A DNA stretch of 64,000 bases from Deltaproteobacteria bacterium (GCA_016713665.1 JADJOR010000001.1:682001-746000); one strand, 5' to 3'. Counted from the first letter of the stretch, positions 27,324 to 39,197 are shown. Numbers and translations are program-made. Notes: generated by a model not told the origin, from the letters alone.

Positions 27324-28151
27324 ATGTCGAATCAAGATCCCGTCCTCTTCGAGCTCGACGCCGACGGCGTGGCCCTCCTCACCCTGAACCGGCCCGACAA
27401 GCTGAACGCCTGCTCGGGCCCGATGCTGAGCCGGCTCGCGGAGCTCTACCGACGCTGCGACGAGGACGACGCCGTGCGCGCGATCGTCGTGACGGGAGCC
27501 GGGCGCGCGTTCTGCACCGGCGCCGACATGACCGATGCGGCGAAGACCTTCGACGTCTCGAAGAGCGGCGGCTTCGACCAGTTCAGCGCCGCAGGGGTCT
27601 CGCTGCCGGCCTTCCGGCTGCGCAAGCTCGTGGTGGCCGCCGTCAACGGCCACGCGATCGGTCTCGGTATGACCCTCGCGATGCAGTGCGACGTCCGGAT
27701 CTTCGCCCGGGAAGGCAAGTACGGGATCGTCCAGGTCCGCCGCGGCGTGATGGGCGACGCCTACTCCCACTGGACCGTGGTGCGCCTCGTCGGCCTCGCG
27801 CGGGCCGCCGAGATCATGTTGACGGGACGCACCTTCGCCGGCGACGAGCTCGACCGGCTCGGAGTCGCGAGCCAGGTCGTCCCGGCCGCCGAGGTCCTGC
27901 CGACCGCCCTCGCCCTCGCCCGGGACACCGCGATAAACGCCGCTCCCCTCTCGGTCGCCGTCTCCAAACGACTGCTCTGGGAGTCCTCCGAGCTGACGGC
28001 CGAGCAGGTCCTCCACCGCGAGACCGAGCTCCACAAGCACATCATGGCGGCGCCCGACGCGATCGAGGGCCCGATGGCCCACGTCGAGCGCCGGCGACCG
28101 GATTGGAAGCTCCGGGTCTCCCGCGACTGGCCGGCCTGGCCGAAGGATTGA
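27324..28151 (+). CDS. Crotonase-superfamily protein (enoyl-CoA hydratase-like) lacking both catalytic glutamates
   Basis: 275 residues with the crotonase fold: oxyanion-hole segments GAGRAFCTGADM (58-69) and AAVNGHAIGLGM (105-116), and the CoA-binding LTLNRPDKLNA. In enoyl-CoA hydratase the glutamates lie in GGGCELAMMCD and FGQPE; here the first is T117 (GMTLAMQCD) and the second Q137 (YGIVQV). Hydration is therefore unlikely, and isomerase, hydrolase or a non-enzymatic role are alternatives. Single gene between tRNA-Leu and lon; no fatty-acid operon around it. Confidence 0.82.
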   Translation: MSNQDPVLFELDADGVALLTLNRPDKLNACSGPMLSRLAELYRRCDEDDAVRAIVVTGAGRAFCTGADMTDAAKTFDVSKSGGFDQFSAAGVSLPAFRLRKLVVAAVNGHAIGLGMTLAMQCDVRIFAREGKYGIVQVRRGVMGDAYSHWTVVRLVGLARAAEIMLTGRTFAGDELDRLGVASQVVPAAEVLPTALALARDTAINAAPLSVAVSKRLLWESSELTAEQVLHRETELHKHIMAAPDAIEGPMAHVERRRPDWKLRVSRDWPAWPKD

Positions 28152-28297
28152 GACGAGCGACGGAGCCGGGCGCCCGGGGCGCGGGGACGAGAATCCTCGC
28201 CGCCTCGTGGTTGACCCTCCCCCCCTCGCGCCTATGGTTGCCGCCACACCGGCAGCAGCCGGCCACTCCGATGGGCAAGTGAGGCTCGACGAATCAC

Positions 28298-30757
<2,460 letters not shown>

Positions 30758-30824
30758 GAAAGGCCGGGGATCGGCAGCCCGGGATCGGGCCCGATCGCCG
30801 CCTCAATCGCCGATCCGCCTTCGC

Positions 30825-30830
30825 TAGACT
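30825..30830 (+). promoter_or_regulatory. TAGACT box before the glycosyltransferase start
   Basis: TAGACT eight bases before TTG 30838, the same hexamer as the presumed -10 at 5948. If it is a -10, the message would be nearly leaderless. No good -35 is present. Confidence 0.25.
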
Positions 30831-30837
30831 GCGCGCC

Positions 30838-31989
30838 TTGCGCATCGCATTGGTCCACGACTGGCTGACCGGAACTCGCGGGGGCGAGCGCGTGCTCGAG
30901 CACCTCGCGCGCCGCCATCCCGAGGCCGACCTCTTCACGCTCTTCCACGCCTCGGGCCGGGTACCCGCCGTGATCGAGCAGCGCCGCATCCGGACGAGCG
31001 CCCTCGATCGGCTGCCCTTCGCCCATCGCCACTACCGCAAGCTCCTGCCGCTGATGCCCTGGGCGATCCGGCGCTTCGACCTGCGCGGCTACGACCTCGT
31101 GCTCTCGACGAGCCACGCCTTCGCCAAGAGCGTGCGCGTCCCGGCCGGGGTCCCCCACCTCGATTATTGCTTTACCCCGATGCGTTATGTCTGGGACGCG
31201 CAAGAGGAATATCTGGGTCGAGGACTCCGGCGATTGGCAGCGAGCCCGCTGGTTTCGGCGCTGCGCCGATTCGATGTCGCCCACTCGGGCCCGGACTCGG
31301 TGACCCGCTTCGTGGCGATCTCCCGGGAGGTCGCGGGCCGGATCGAGCGCCATTATGGGCGGTCGGCCCGGGTGGTGGCTCCGCCGGTCGACGTGTCCTG
31401 GATCGAGCCGGCCTCGACGCCGCCCGACGACTTCTTCCTGCTGGTGGCGGGCTTCGTGCCCTACAAGCGCGAGGATCTCGCGATCGAATGCTTCCGGCGC
31501 TCGGGTCGACGCCTCGTCGTCGCTGGCGACGGCCCCGGTCGCCGGCGTCTCGAGCAGAGCGCCCCTGCGAACGTCGAGTTCGTCGGCCGCGTCGACGACC
31601 GGACGCTCGCTGAACTTTATCGGCGGTGTCGAGCGCTGATCCATCCGCAGCGTGAGGACTTCGGACTCGTCCCGGTCGAGGCCCAGGCGGCCGGCCGCCC
31701 GGTCATCGCCTTCGGCGCGGGTGGCGTCCTCGACAGCGTCCGGCCGCTGCGCCCGGAGCGGGAGGTCGTCGCTTCCGCCCGCTTCGACGACCCCGTCCCG
31801 GCGACGGGTCTCTTCTTCGATCGCCAGACCCCCGAGGCCCTCGAGAAGGCGATCGAGCGCTTCGAGAAGGCGGAGCTCCAGTTCGATCCCGCTGCCCAGC
31901 GGGCCTGGGCGGAGCGCTTCTCCCCGGCCCGCTTCGACGCAGCCTTCGACGTCGAGGTCGCCGCGGCTCTGGGAGGCGCGTCGGCTTGA
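30838..31989 (+). CDS. GT4 family glycosyltransferase
   Basis: 383 residues. TTG start gives MRIALVHDWLTGTRGGERVLE, the standard start of this group of polysaccharide mannosyl/glycosyltransferases. The C-terminal domain has FLLVAGFVPYKREDLAIEC, LVVAGDGPGRRRLE, VEFVGRVDD and the E-x7-E region REDFGLVPVEAQAAGRPV. Its TGA overlaps the next gene's TTG (TTGA), so the two are coupled. Likely part of exopolysaccharide or O-antigen assembly; the undecaprenyl-phosphate sugar transferase lies just beyond on the opposite strand. Confidence 0.9.
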   Translation: MRIALVHDWLTGTRGGERVLEHLARRHPEADLFTLFHASGRVPAVIEQRRIRTSALDRLPFAHRHYRKLLPLMPWAIRRFDLRGYDLVLSTSHAFAKSVRVPAGVPHLDYCFTPMRYVWDAQEEYLGRGLRRLAASPLVSALRRFDVAHSGPDSVTRFVAISREVAGRIERHYGRSARVVAPPVDVSWIEPASTPPDDFFLLVAGFVPYKREDLAIECFRRSGRRLVVAGDGPGRRRLEQSAPANVEFVGRVDDRTLAELYRRCRALIHPQREDFGLVPVEAQAAGRPVIAFGAGGVLDSVRPLRPEREVVASARFDDPVPATGLFFDRQTPEALEKAIERFEKAELQFDPAAQRAWAERFSPARFDAAFDVEVAAALGGASA

Positions 31990-33161
31990 GCGGGAGCGAG
32001 ATCGCGATTCCGATGCAGGACCTGGCCCTCGCCCACGAGGCCCTCGAGCCGGAGCTGCTCGCCGGGCTCGCGAAGCTCCTCGCGAGCGGGCGCTTCGTCC
32101 AGGGCGAGCCCGTCCGGAGCTTCGAGGCGGAGCTCGCGCGTTATTGCGGGGCGCCGCATGCGGTCGGCTGCAACTCCGGAACGGACGCGATCTGGCTCGC
32201 GCTGCGCGCCCTCGACATCGGCCCCGGCGACGCCGTCGTCTGTCCCGGATTCTCGTTCTTTGCCAGCGCGGCGACGCTCGTCCGACTCGGCGCGAGGCCG
32301 ATCTTCTGCGACATCCTGCCCGGGACCCTGAACCTCGATCCCGAGGATGCCCTGCGCCGCGCCGGGACGGACCGCGCCTGGAAGGCGGTCCTCAGCGTCG
32401 ACCTCTTCGGCCGGCTCTGCGAGCTGGGCCCCCTCGAAGCCCATTGCCGCGAGCGTGGCATCCCGATCGTCGAGGACGCGGCCCAGTCGATCGGCGCGCG
32501 GGACGCCAGCGGTGCCCCGGTCGGCGGCCGCGCGCGCGTCGCGTGTCTCTCCTTCTATCCGACCAAGAATCTCGGCGCCCTCGGCGATGCGGGGGGCGTC
32601 ATCACCGCCGACGGCGAGCTCGCCGCGCGGATCGCCCGGCTGCGGGCCCACGGCGAGTCCGCGCCGGGCCTCTACGACGAGCTCGGGATCAACTCGCGCC
32701 TCGATTCGTTCCAGGCGATGGCGCTCTCGATCAAGCTCCGCCACCTCGATCGCTGGACCGAAGCTCGGCGCGCCCTCGCGGCCCACTACGATGCGCTGCT
32801 CCTGGCCCACGGCGCGCTGACGGCCCACGAGCCCTTCTCGGCCGACCGGCTGGCGGTGAAGCTGCTGGAGCCGGCCGCGGCGCCCGCCCACGCGACCTAT
32901 CATCGTTACGTGGTGCGGATCGCCGCCGAGCGCCGTGACGGACTGATCGAGGCGCTGCGTGGCGAAGGCATCGGCTGCGAGGTCTACTATCCGCGCGGGC
33001 TCCACCAGCAACCCGCCCTCGCCGCCTTCGCGCCTGCGCAGCCGCTGATCGAGGTCGAGCGGGCCACCCGCGAATGCCTCGCATTGCCGCTCTACCCGGA
33101 GCTCGGGTCGGCGAAGGTCGAGCAGGTCGTCGAGACGCTCGTCCGGCATCTCTCGCGCTGA
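31986..33161 (+). CDS. DegT/DnrJ/EryC1 PLP-dependent sugar aminotransferase
   Basis: 391 residues. DegT-family features: HAVGCNSGTDAIWLALRAL, the PLP-contact region DAAQSIGA, the lysine in SFYPTKNLGALGDAGGV, and the C-terminal YHRYVVRI and GIGCEVYYPRGLHQQP. Forms an amino sugar nucleotide from a keto-sugar nucleotide for surface glycans. TTG 31986 overlaps the preceding stop; ATG 32013 is an alternative. No matching dehydratase is present in the window. Confidence 0.9.
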   Translation: MSGSEIAIPMQDLALAHEALEPELLAGLAKLLASGRFVQGEPVRSFEAELARYCGAPHAVGCNSGTDAIWLALRALDIGPGDAVVCPGFSFFASAATLVRLGARPIFCDILPGTLNLDPEDALRRAGTDRAWKAVLSVDLFGRLCELGPLEAHCRERGIPIVEDAAQSIGARDASGAPVGGRARVACLSFYPTKNLGALGDAGGVITADGELAARIARLRAHGESAPGLYDELGINSRLDSFQAMALSIKLRHLDRWTEARRALAAHYDALLLAHGALTAHEPFSADRLAVKLLEPAAAPAHATYHRYVVRIAAERRDGLIEALRGEGIGCEVYYPRGLHQQPALAAFAPAQPLIEVERATRECLALPLYPELGSAKVEQVVETLVRHLSR

Positions 33162-33205
33162 TCCCGCGCTGATCCCGCGCCGGTCCCGCGTCGAGAACGC
33201 GCCGC

Positions 33206-34615
33206 TTAGTCGCGCTCCGCCGTCTCCTGCGCGTGGCCGTGGCGACCGAGGCGCAGGAGCGTCATCGCGAGGATCCGCAGGTCGAGGGACAACGACCATT
33301 TCTGGATGTAGTAGAGATCGTGCTCGATGCGCTCCTGGATCGAGGTGTCGCCGCGCCAGCCGTGGACCTGCGCCCAGCCCGTCATGCCGGCCCGCACCTT
33401 GTGGCGCAGCATGTAGCCCGGCACCTCGCGGCGGAACGACTCGATGTAGGCCGGCCGCTCGGGCCGCGGGCCGACGAGGCTCATCTCGCCCCGCACCACG
33501 TTCACGAGCTGCGGCAGCTCGTCGAGATCGAAGCGCCGCAGGATCCGACCGACCCGCGTCCGCCGCGGATCCCCGGCGCGCGTCCAACCGAGCCCGCTGG
33601 CCTCGGCGTCGCGGTGCATCGAACGGAACTTCAGCATGTCGAAGACGCGGCCGTCATGCCCCATCCGCGTCTGGCGGTAGAAAACCGGCCTGCCCGAGCT
33701 CACGAGGATCGCGAGCGCAATGCCGGCGAGCAGCGGCGAGAGCACGACGAGCGCGGCCGTCGCGACGACGAGATCGAAGCCCCGCTTCGCGACCGCAGGC
33801 CAGCCGACGAGCGGCGTCTCCTGCAATCCGATCACCGGGATGCCGTCGAGGCTCTCGACCGTGCTCCGCAGGCCGTAGCCGTGGAGCAGATCCGGCACGA
33901 TCTTCACGTTCACGACCTCGTCGGCGAGGGAGACCACGACCTTCTCGAAGCGCTCGGCCTCGTGGCGCGAGAGGGCGATGATCAGCTGATCGACGCGGTG
34001 GGCGCGCAGGATCGACTTGAGGTCGCCGTAGCCGCCGATCACCTTCGCCCCGGCGACCTGCCCGCCGAGGGCCCCGTCCGCGACGACGCCGAGGATGCGG
34101 AGCCCCGCCTCCGGCCGGCCGGCGATCCGGGTGATCACGCTCTCGGCGAGGGGACCCGAGCCGACGAGCAGGACATAACGGAGATTGAATCCGCGCCGCC
34201 GCGCCTGACGCAGCACGAAGCGGACCGACGAGCGGCAACCGATCACGAGCGTCGGCACGAGCAGGCTGAAGAGCCCGATCACGAGCCGGGAATAGGATTG
34301 GCCGCGGGCGAAGAAGGTCGCCGCCGCCAGCAGGAGGATCGCGACCGCCGTCGCCCGCAAGACGGCCCCGGCCTCTCCGAGCGGCGAGTCCATGCGCCGC
34401 GCCTGGTACAGACCGTGCGCGTGGAAGACCACGAGGAAGAGCGGGAGGATCAGCGGCAGCGGATAGAGATAGGCCGAGAGCGGCGGGACACCGAGGGGCG
34501 CCGGAATGCCCGCGTGGAAGCGCAGGCCGTAGGCGGCGAGCCAGGCGAGCGCGACCCACGTCAGGTCGACCAGCCCGAGCAGCGTGCGGAAGACTTCGCT
34601 GTAGCGGTGCAGCAT
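33206..34615 (-). CDS. Undecaprenyl-phosphate sugar-1-phosphate transferase (WcaJ/WbaP type)
   Basis: 469 residues, inner membrane. Four N-terminal hydrophobic helices (about 10-120), a CoA-binding-like domain (LLVGSGPLAESVITRI), one more membrane segment (FDLVVATAALVVLSPLLAG), then the catalytic bacterial sugar transferase domain: KFRSMHRDAE, FDLDELPQLVNVVRGEMSLV, GPRPERPAY and KVRAGMTGWAQVHGWRG. It starts repeat-unit synthesis by loading the first sugar phosphate onto undecaprenyl phosphate. Heads away from the glycosyltransferase pair at 30838-33161, so the locus is split over two strands. Confidence 0.92.
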   Translation of the reverse strand: MLHRYSEVFRTLLGLVDLTWVALAWLAAYGLRFHAGIPAPLGVPPLSAYLYPLPLILPLFLVVFHAHGLYQARRMDSPLGEAGAVLRATAVAILLLAAATFFARGQSYSRLVIGLFSLLVPTLVIGCRSSVRFVLRQARRRGFNLRYVLLVGSGPLAESVITRIAGRPEAGLRILGVVADGALGGQVAGAKVIGGYGDLKSILRAHRVDQLIIALSRHEAERFEKVVVSLADEVVNVKIVPDLLHGYGLRSTVESLDGIPVIGLQETPLVGWPAVAKRGFDLVVATAALVVLSPLLAGIALAILVSSGRPVFYRQTRMGHDGRVFDMLKFRSMHRDAEASGLGWTRAGDPRRTRVGRILRRFDLDELPQLVNVVRGEMSLVGPRPERPAYIESFRREVPGYMLRHKVRAGMTGWAQVHGWRGDTSIQERIEHDLYYIQKWSLSLDLRILAMTLLRLGRHGHAQETAERD

Positions 34616-34672
34616 GCGCTCGAGGATCCCCTGCTCCGGCTGCCGGTCGGTCGGAGGGTGCCAGATCCGGCC

Positions 34673-36313
34673 TCAACCTGCCGGCGGCGACAGGGCGAGG
34701 ACCAGGACCGTCTGGCCCGGGGTGCGCTCGACGTGGAGCGGGACGAGCCAGCGCCCGATCCCCTCGGCGAGCCCGAGATGGTCGCCGAGCTTGGCCTGAT
34801 CGATGATCAGGTAGCCGGCCCCCCGTCCCCGGAGCTGACGTTCGAGCGTGCCATCGCGACCATCCGGGATCGGGACGAAGACGGCGCCGGCGTAATACGC
34901 CGTGCGGCCCTTCTGGGCGGCGACCGGAGCGACGGAGGCGGACTGCGAGGCGAGCCATTCGGCGGCCCGGCGCTCGGCGGCGCGATCGGTCCGCCGGGCC
35001 CGCAGATCACGCGGGCCCCAGCAGACGACGAGCACACAGACGAGAAGCGCTGCGCAGGCATGGGCCCCGAAGGCCCGCTTGTCCCGACCGCGGCACACGA
35101 GGCGGGCGAGCCGAAAACCGAGACGGGCATCGATGGCCTGGATCGTCGCCTGCCAGCCGAGGGCCGCCAGGGGCAGGAGCGCCAACCCCGGCGCGAGGGC
35201 GTGTCGGCGGCTCACATACCCGGCGCCCCAGACGAGCAGGAGCAGGATCGTTCCCTGCAGGCCCGCCAGCAGCAGGACGACCCGCTCGTAGGCCCGCCCC
35301 TCCCGTCGCCGCGGCGCGAGGCTTCCGGCGAGGCCGAGGAGCGCGAAGAGCGCGACCTCGTGGCGCACCGTCGATAGCGATGTCGCCACCACGCGCGCGG
35401 CCGCCCCGGCCAGACCGGCGACCGACCGGGCCGGCCGCGCTTCGCCCCGGCCATCCGCCCGGATCGAGCCCTCGGGCAGCGGGAGGGCGTCGGCATCCCG
35501 CCGTGCTTCGCGTCGATCCGCCCGATCGCGCGCGATCGCCGCCTCGCCCGGCCCGCCCTCGAGCAGGACCGCGACGGATTTCTTCTGGCTGAGCGCGAAG
35601 GCGCCGGCGCCGGGCACTTCGGCCCAGCGCAACCCGCCCACGAAGAGCAGCATGATGCCGAACGCAGCCAGCGCGATCGGGAGTGCCCCGCGTCGCTCCC
35701 CCGGCCGCTTCACGATCCGCCAGGCGAAGAGCAGCCCGGCCAGCACCGCCAGCACGAGCCCCTCCGGCCGCGCGAGATAGGCGAGCCCCGCGACGAGACC
35801 GAAGCCCGCTGCACGCAGCGCGCTCGGGCCCTCGAGCAGCTCGACGAGCAGCGCGAGGGCCGCGAGGAAGAGCCCTGCGTACAGCCCGTCGCTCATCACG
35901 TCGGCGGAGAAGTCGACGGCCCAGGGATGCAGTGCGACGAGCGCACCCGAAGACCACGCGATCGCCGAGCCGAAGCGGCGATGCGCCATCCGGAAGACGG
36001 CGACGACGGCGAGCAGACCACCCGCGATCGAGACCGCGACCGCCGCCGCTTCCGGCGCGAGCGCGAGCTCTTCGAGGACCGCGACGAGCGCCGGATAGAG
36101 CGGATGCTGGGGATGCGCGAGGACCTTTGCGTACTCCCCCGCGCGCAGCGCATCGGCCATCGCGAGGAAGATCGGGCCGTCGTTGAACAGAACGGCCGTC
36201 TGCGACCAGGCGACGACGCGGATCGCCGCCGCGCCCGCCAGCAGGAGGCCGAGCGCGATCCAGTCCCGTCGCTCGAGCCCGCCGGCTCCGATCGTCGACG
36301 ATGACTCGCGCAC
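34673..36313 (-). CDS. Polytopic membrane glycosyltransferase (GT39/ArnT-like, GT-C fold)
   Basis: 546 residues with about ten hydrophobic helices. The first loop carries ALFNDGPIFLAMADALRAGE, the acidic-residue loop that holds the catalytic aspartate in GT-C enzymes, and YLARPEGLVLA follows helix 4-5 as in dolichyl- or polyprenyl-phosphate-sugar transferases. A soluble C-terminal part (about 430-546) faces the periplasm. GTG 36313 starts 8 bases after the GT81-like gene's stop. Probably transfers a sugar from a polyprenyl donor to a protein, lipid or glycan outside the inner membrane. Confidence 0.75.
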   Translation of the reverse strand: MRESSSTIGAGGLERRDWIALGLLLAGAAAIRVVAWSQTAVLFNDGPIFLAMADALRAGEYAKVLAHPQHPLYPALVAVLEELALAPEAAAVAVSIAGGLLAVVAVFRMAHRRFGSAIAWSSGALVALHPWAVDFSADVMSDGLYAGLFLAALALLVELLEGPSALRAAGFGLVAGLAYLARPEGLVLAVLAGLLFAWRIVKRPGERRGALPIALAAFGIMLLFVGGLRWAEVPGAGAFALSQKKSVAVLLEGGPGEAAIARDRADRREARRDADALPLPEGSIRADGRGEARPARSVAGLAGAAARVVATSLSTVRHEVALFALLGLAGSLAPRRREGRAYERVVLLLAGLQGTILLLLVWGAGYVSRRHALAPGLALLPLAALGWQATIQAIDARLGFRLARLVCRGRDKRAFGAHACAALLVCVLVVCWGPRDLRARRTDRAAERRAAEWLASQSASVAPVAAQKGRTAYYAGAVFVPIPDGRDGTLERQLRGRGAGYLIIDQAKLGDHLGLAEGIGRWLVPLHVERTPGQTVLVLALSPPAG

Positions 36314-36321
36314 CCGCGGCG

Positions 36322-37554
36322 TCAGTCCGCTTCCTGCGCGTCGGCCTCGATCGCCGATCGCAGGTCCGAGAGGAAGTCGGGCATCGCCGACGCGACGCGA
36401 TTCCAGTTCGGGATCTGGGGCGAGCCCATCGGATCCTGCACGAACCCGAGGCCCGCCGCGCGCAGGGCGCCCGCGAAGGTCTCGACCGCGACCTCCTCCT
36501 CGTGGCGATCGAAGGCGAGACCGTTCAGCTTGGCGTCGTCGCTGTAGCGGGCGATCGCGTCCTGGGCCGTGCGGACGTAGGCCGCGATCATGGTGTTCAG
36601 GAAGCCGGAATCGAACTCGACGCCGTAGCTCGCGAGATTGCGGATCAGCGAGGCGGCGATGTCGCGCACCATGCGGTGGAGCCCCGCCGACGGATCGTGC
36701 TCGGAGAGCTCCTGATGCTTGTGATCGTAGTTCTCGACGAGCTCGACCTGACAGATCCGCTTGAGCGAGCAGTTGCGGTAGACCTCGGCCAGCACGCCGA
36801 CCTCGAGCCCCCAGTCCGCCGGGATCCGATTGACGCGGATCAGCTCGGTCGTCATCGAGCACTCGCCCGCGAGCGGATAACGGAACGACTCCATGTACTC
36901 GAGCAGCGGCACCGGCCCGAGCACCGTCTTCATCGAGCGGATCAACGGCGTCATGAAGAGCCGCGTGACCCGCCCGTGCATGCGATCCGAGACGCGGCTG
37001 TAGTAGCCCTTGGCGAACTCGTAGGCGAGCGTCGGATTCGCCGTCGGATAGCAGAGCCGCGCGAGCAGATCGCGGCTGTAGTCGAGGATGTCGCAGTCGT
37101 GGGTCGCGACCACCCTCGCCCGCTGCGTCGCGAGCACGTAGCCGAAGGCGATCCAGTTGGCGCGGCCCTTGCCGTCTTCGCCGGGCGTGAGCCCTTCGTT
37201 GCGCAGACGCTCGATCAGCGCGTCGACCCGCGGCCCCTGGTTCCAGATCACCATCGCCCGCGAGCCGTCCGTGCAGCGCACGCGCTCGAAGAGGGCCCGC
37301 ATCTCCTCGAACTGCGCCCGGGTCGAAGGGCCCGACAGGCTGACGACGCACTGCGCCAGGTACGGAACGCGCGAAAGCTCGTCCACGATCCGCGCGAGCG
37401 CGGGGCCGCGGATCTCCGAGTAGAGCGACGGCAGGACCAGGGCAACGGGGCGCTGGGGGCTGTAGCCGAGCAGCTCGCGCTCGAGGCGGGCCAGGTTCGG
37501 CTCGCCCAGGCGGTGGAGGGTGCTGATCACGCCCGTCTGATGGAAGTCCGCCAT
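36322..37554 (-). CDS. GT81-like retaining glycosyltransferase (glucosyl-3-phosphoglycerate synthase-like)
   Basis: 410 residues with a GT-A fold. Supporting features are the donor-binding GKGRANWIAFGYVLA near 127-141, the metal-binding HDCDILDY near 151-158 in place of DxD, and the C-terminal histidine region NYDHKHQ. The layout matches GpgS/MpgS enzymes, which join a sugar nucleotide to 3-phosphoglycerate for the compatible solute glucosylglycerate. No phosphatase partner is adjacent. Coupling to a membrane glycosyltransferase leaves a surface-glycan role open. Confidence 0.72.
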   Translation of the reverse strand: MADFHQTGVISTLHRLGEPNLARLERELLGYSPQRPVALVLPSLYSEIRGPALARIVDELSRVPYLAQCVVSLSGPSTRAQFEEMRALFERVRCTDGSRAMVIWNQGPRVDALIERLRNEGLTPGEDGKGRANWIAFGYVLATQRARVVATHDCDILDYSRDLLARLCYPTANPTLAYEFAKGYYSRVSDRMHGRVTRLFMTPLIRSMKTVLGPVPLLEYMESFRYPLAGECSMTTELIRVNRIPADWGLEVGVLAEVYRNCSLKRICQVELVENYDHKHQELSEHDPSAGLHRMVRDIAASLIRNLASYGVEFDSGFLNTMIAAYVRTAQDAIARYSDDAKLNGLAFDRHEEEVAVETFAGALRAAGLGFVQDPMGSPQIPNWNRVASAMPDFLSDLRSAIEADAQEAD

Positions 37555-37651
37555 GCGCCGGACGGTGGCACCCGGGCTTCCTGCGTGTCAAGCGCAGAAC
37601 GTGTGCGTGAAGGGCCGGCCGCTGTGATCGGGGCGTGCCCGGGCTGGATTC

Positions 37652-38005
37652 TCAGTACGGGCCGGGCGATTCGAGCGCGGGCTCGATCGCCTCTTCGAGG
37701 TAGCGAAGCGCCGCGGGATCGATCTCGTCGAACTCGATGCCGACTTCTTGCGTGATCGGATCCGTCTCGACGGCCCAGATGACGCGGCCCGTCGCGATGA
37801 TGGTCCGGCGTCCGACGTTGAAGGTCACCCGCAGTCGATCGCCGAGGTTGATCTCGCAACCGACGGCTTCGAAGCGGATGCCCCCGGTCGACACGTCCCG
37901 CGACACCGCGAGCTGATCGGGCCGATCGATCTCCGCGAAGGAGATCACCTGATCCGTCGGGATGCGGAGATATTTGCGTCGACTCGATGCCGGCTTCTGG
38001 ACCAT
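37652..38005 (-). CDS. PilZ-domain c-di-GMP-binding protein
   Basis: 117 residues, a single PilZ domain. The c-di-GMP motifs are intact: RRKYLR (residues 9-14) giving RxxxR, and DVSTGG (37-42) giving DxSxxG, followed by the beta-barrel strands RLRVTFNVGRRTIIATGRVIW split by the usual turn. ATG 38005 is preferred; in-frame ATGs further up have no conserved sequence after them. It may tie c-di-GMP to the surface-polysaccharide genes downstream on the same strand. Confidence 0.87.
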   Translation of the reverse strand: MVQKPASSRRKYLRIPTDQVISFAEIDRPDQLAVSRDVSTGGIRFEAVGCEINLGDRLRVTFNVGRRTIIATGRVIWAVETDPITQEVGIEFDEIDPAALRYLEEAIEPALESPGPY

Positions 38006-38127
38006 CGGGCATTCGCCCCCGCCGCGGTCCATGACGGCCGCTCGAGGCGCTTTCGGTCCTGCCGGGAGAAGCCTTGAGCGGGGAATGCCGCAGCGGCACA
38101 CGCTCCGGGCAGGGCCGCGCCAGGCCT

Positions 38128-39197
38128 TCAGAAGAGATCGAGCTGCCGGTCTTCTGCGCCCGCGATCTCGAGCCCCTTCAACACGACCGCGATCCGGCGC
38201 AGGGCGACCGGCTTCACGTCGGTCCGATCGAGCAGGTCCCGAGCCGCGGCCGCGATGTCTGCCGCGGTCGTCGCCGGCGGCCAGAGCGCCCGGCTGCGGG
38301 TCAGGCTGCGGGCGTCGGCGGGCGTCAGCCGCAGGGCGATCCGACCGGCCCAGAGCCCGTCGCGGCGCAGCGCCTTCTCGAGCCGGGTCGAAAGCCGCGC
38401 GATCACCATCTCGAGCCCCGCCGGCCCCTCCCGCCCTCGAGCCGCTCCTCCCGGGACAGGGTCGTCGGATGCCGCCGCACCCGCAGCGGCTTCGGATCCT
38501 CGCCCCCGGCGACCAGCCAGAGCGACCGCCCCGCGCTGCCGAGCAGGAGCTCGAGCCGCTCGGCCCCGAGCTCGCGCAATCCGGCCACCGTCGACACCCC
38601 GAGCTCGAGCAGCCGCGTCGTCGTCTTCGGCCCCACCGCCGGCAGCCGTCCGACGGGCAACGCGGCCAGGAACGACTCGAAATCCTCCGCCGTCAGCAGC
38701 CCGACGCCCCGCGCGCCGACGTCCTCCGCGACGATCGACGCGGCGAAGCGCGCCGGCGCGATCCCGACCCGGAGTGGAAGCCCCGTCTCCGACCCGACCA
38801 GGGCGACGAGCTGCTCCCCGAGCCGACGCGCCTCCGCCGGATCGCCGGGGGCGCGGAAGTAGAACGCCGCGAGCCCCGAAGTCTCGACCGCCCCGATCTC
38901 CCGCCGCACCGCCGCGCGCAGGTGGCCCGACAGCTCCCGCGCGGCCTGCATGTCGGTCCGCACCCAGTGCGCCGTCGGTGCGCGCGAAAGCGCCTCGGCG
39001 ACGCCCATCCCCTCCTCGACGCCGAGGGCGCGCAGGTCGGGCGTGAGTCCGACGACGCGACCGCGCTTCGTGGGATCGCCCCCGACGATCGTCGGACCGG
39101 CCTCGAGCTCGGGCTTCGCCCGCCGTGCGACCGCGACGTGGAAGTCGGGCACTTCGGCGTAGCCCACCGGCGACATCCGGGTCGGACGCGGGCTCAT
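38128..39197 (-). CDS. Catalytically dead Y-family DNA polymerase homologue (ImuB-like), frameshifted
   Basis: Two frames join near 38430. The first (38403-39197) has Y-family finger/palm elements: GGDPTKRGRVVGLTPDLRAL and LPAVGPKTTTRLLELGVSTV. The catalytic acids are absent: the DMDAF position reads GYAEV and the SxDE position reads TSGLAAFY. The second frame supplies the little-finger part and ends in RQLDLF, a textbook beta-clamp-binding motif at the extreme C-terminus. ImuB of mutasome systems also has dead active sites plus a clamp motif; ImuA and DnaE2 are not present. Start overlaps the upstream stop (ATGA, 39194-39197). About 355 residues if joined. Confidence 0.7.

Noticed and set aside
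27324..28151. Naming the crotonase an enoyl-CoA hydratase (echA/paaF).
   Set aside because: Both catalytic glutamates are missing, so only superfamily membership is supported.
33162..33205. Tandem CTGATCCCGCG repeats after the aminotransferase as a terminator.
   Set aside because: The repeats are short, direct rather than inverted, and are not followed by T residues.
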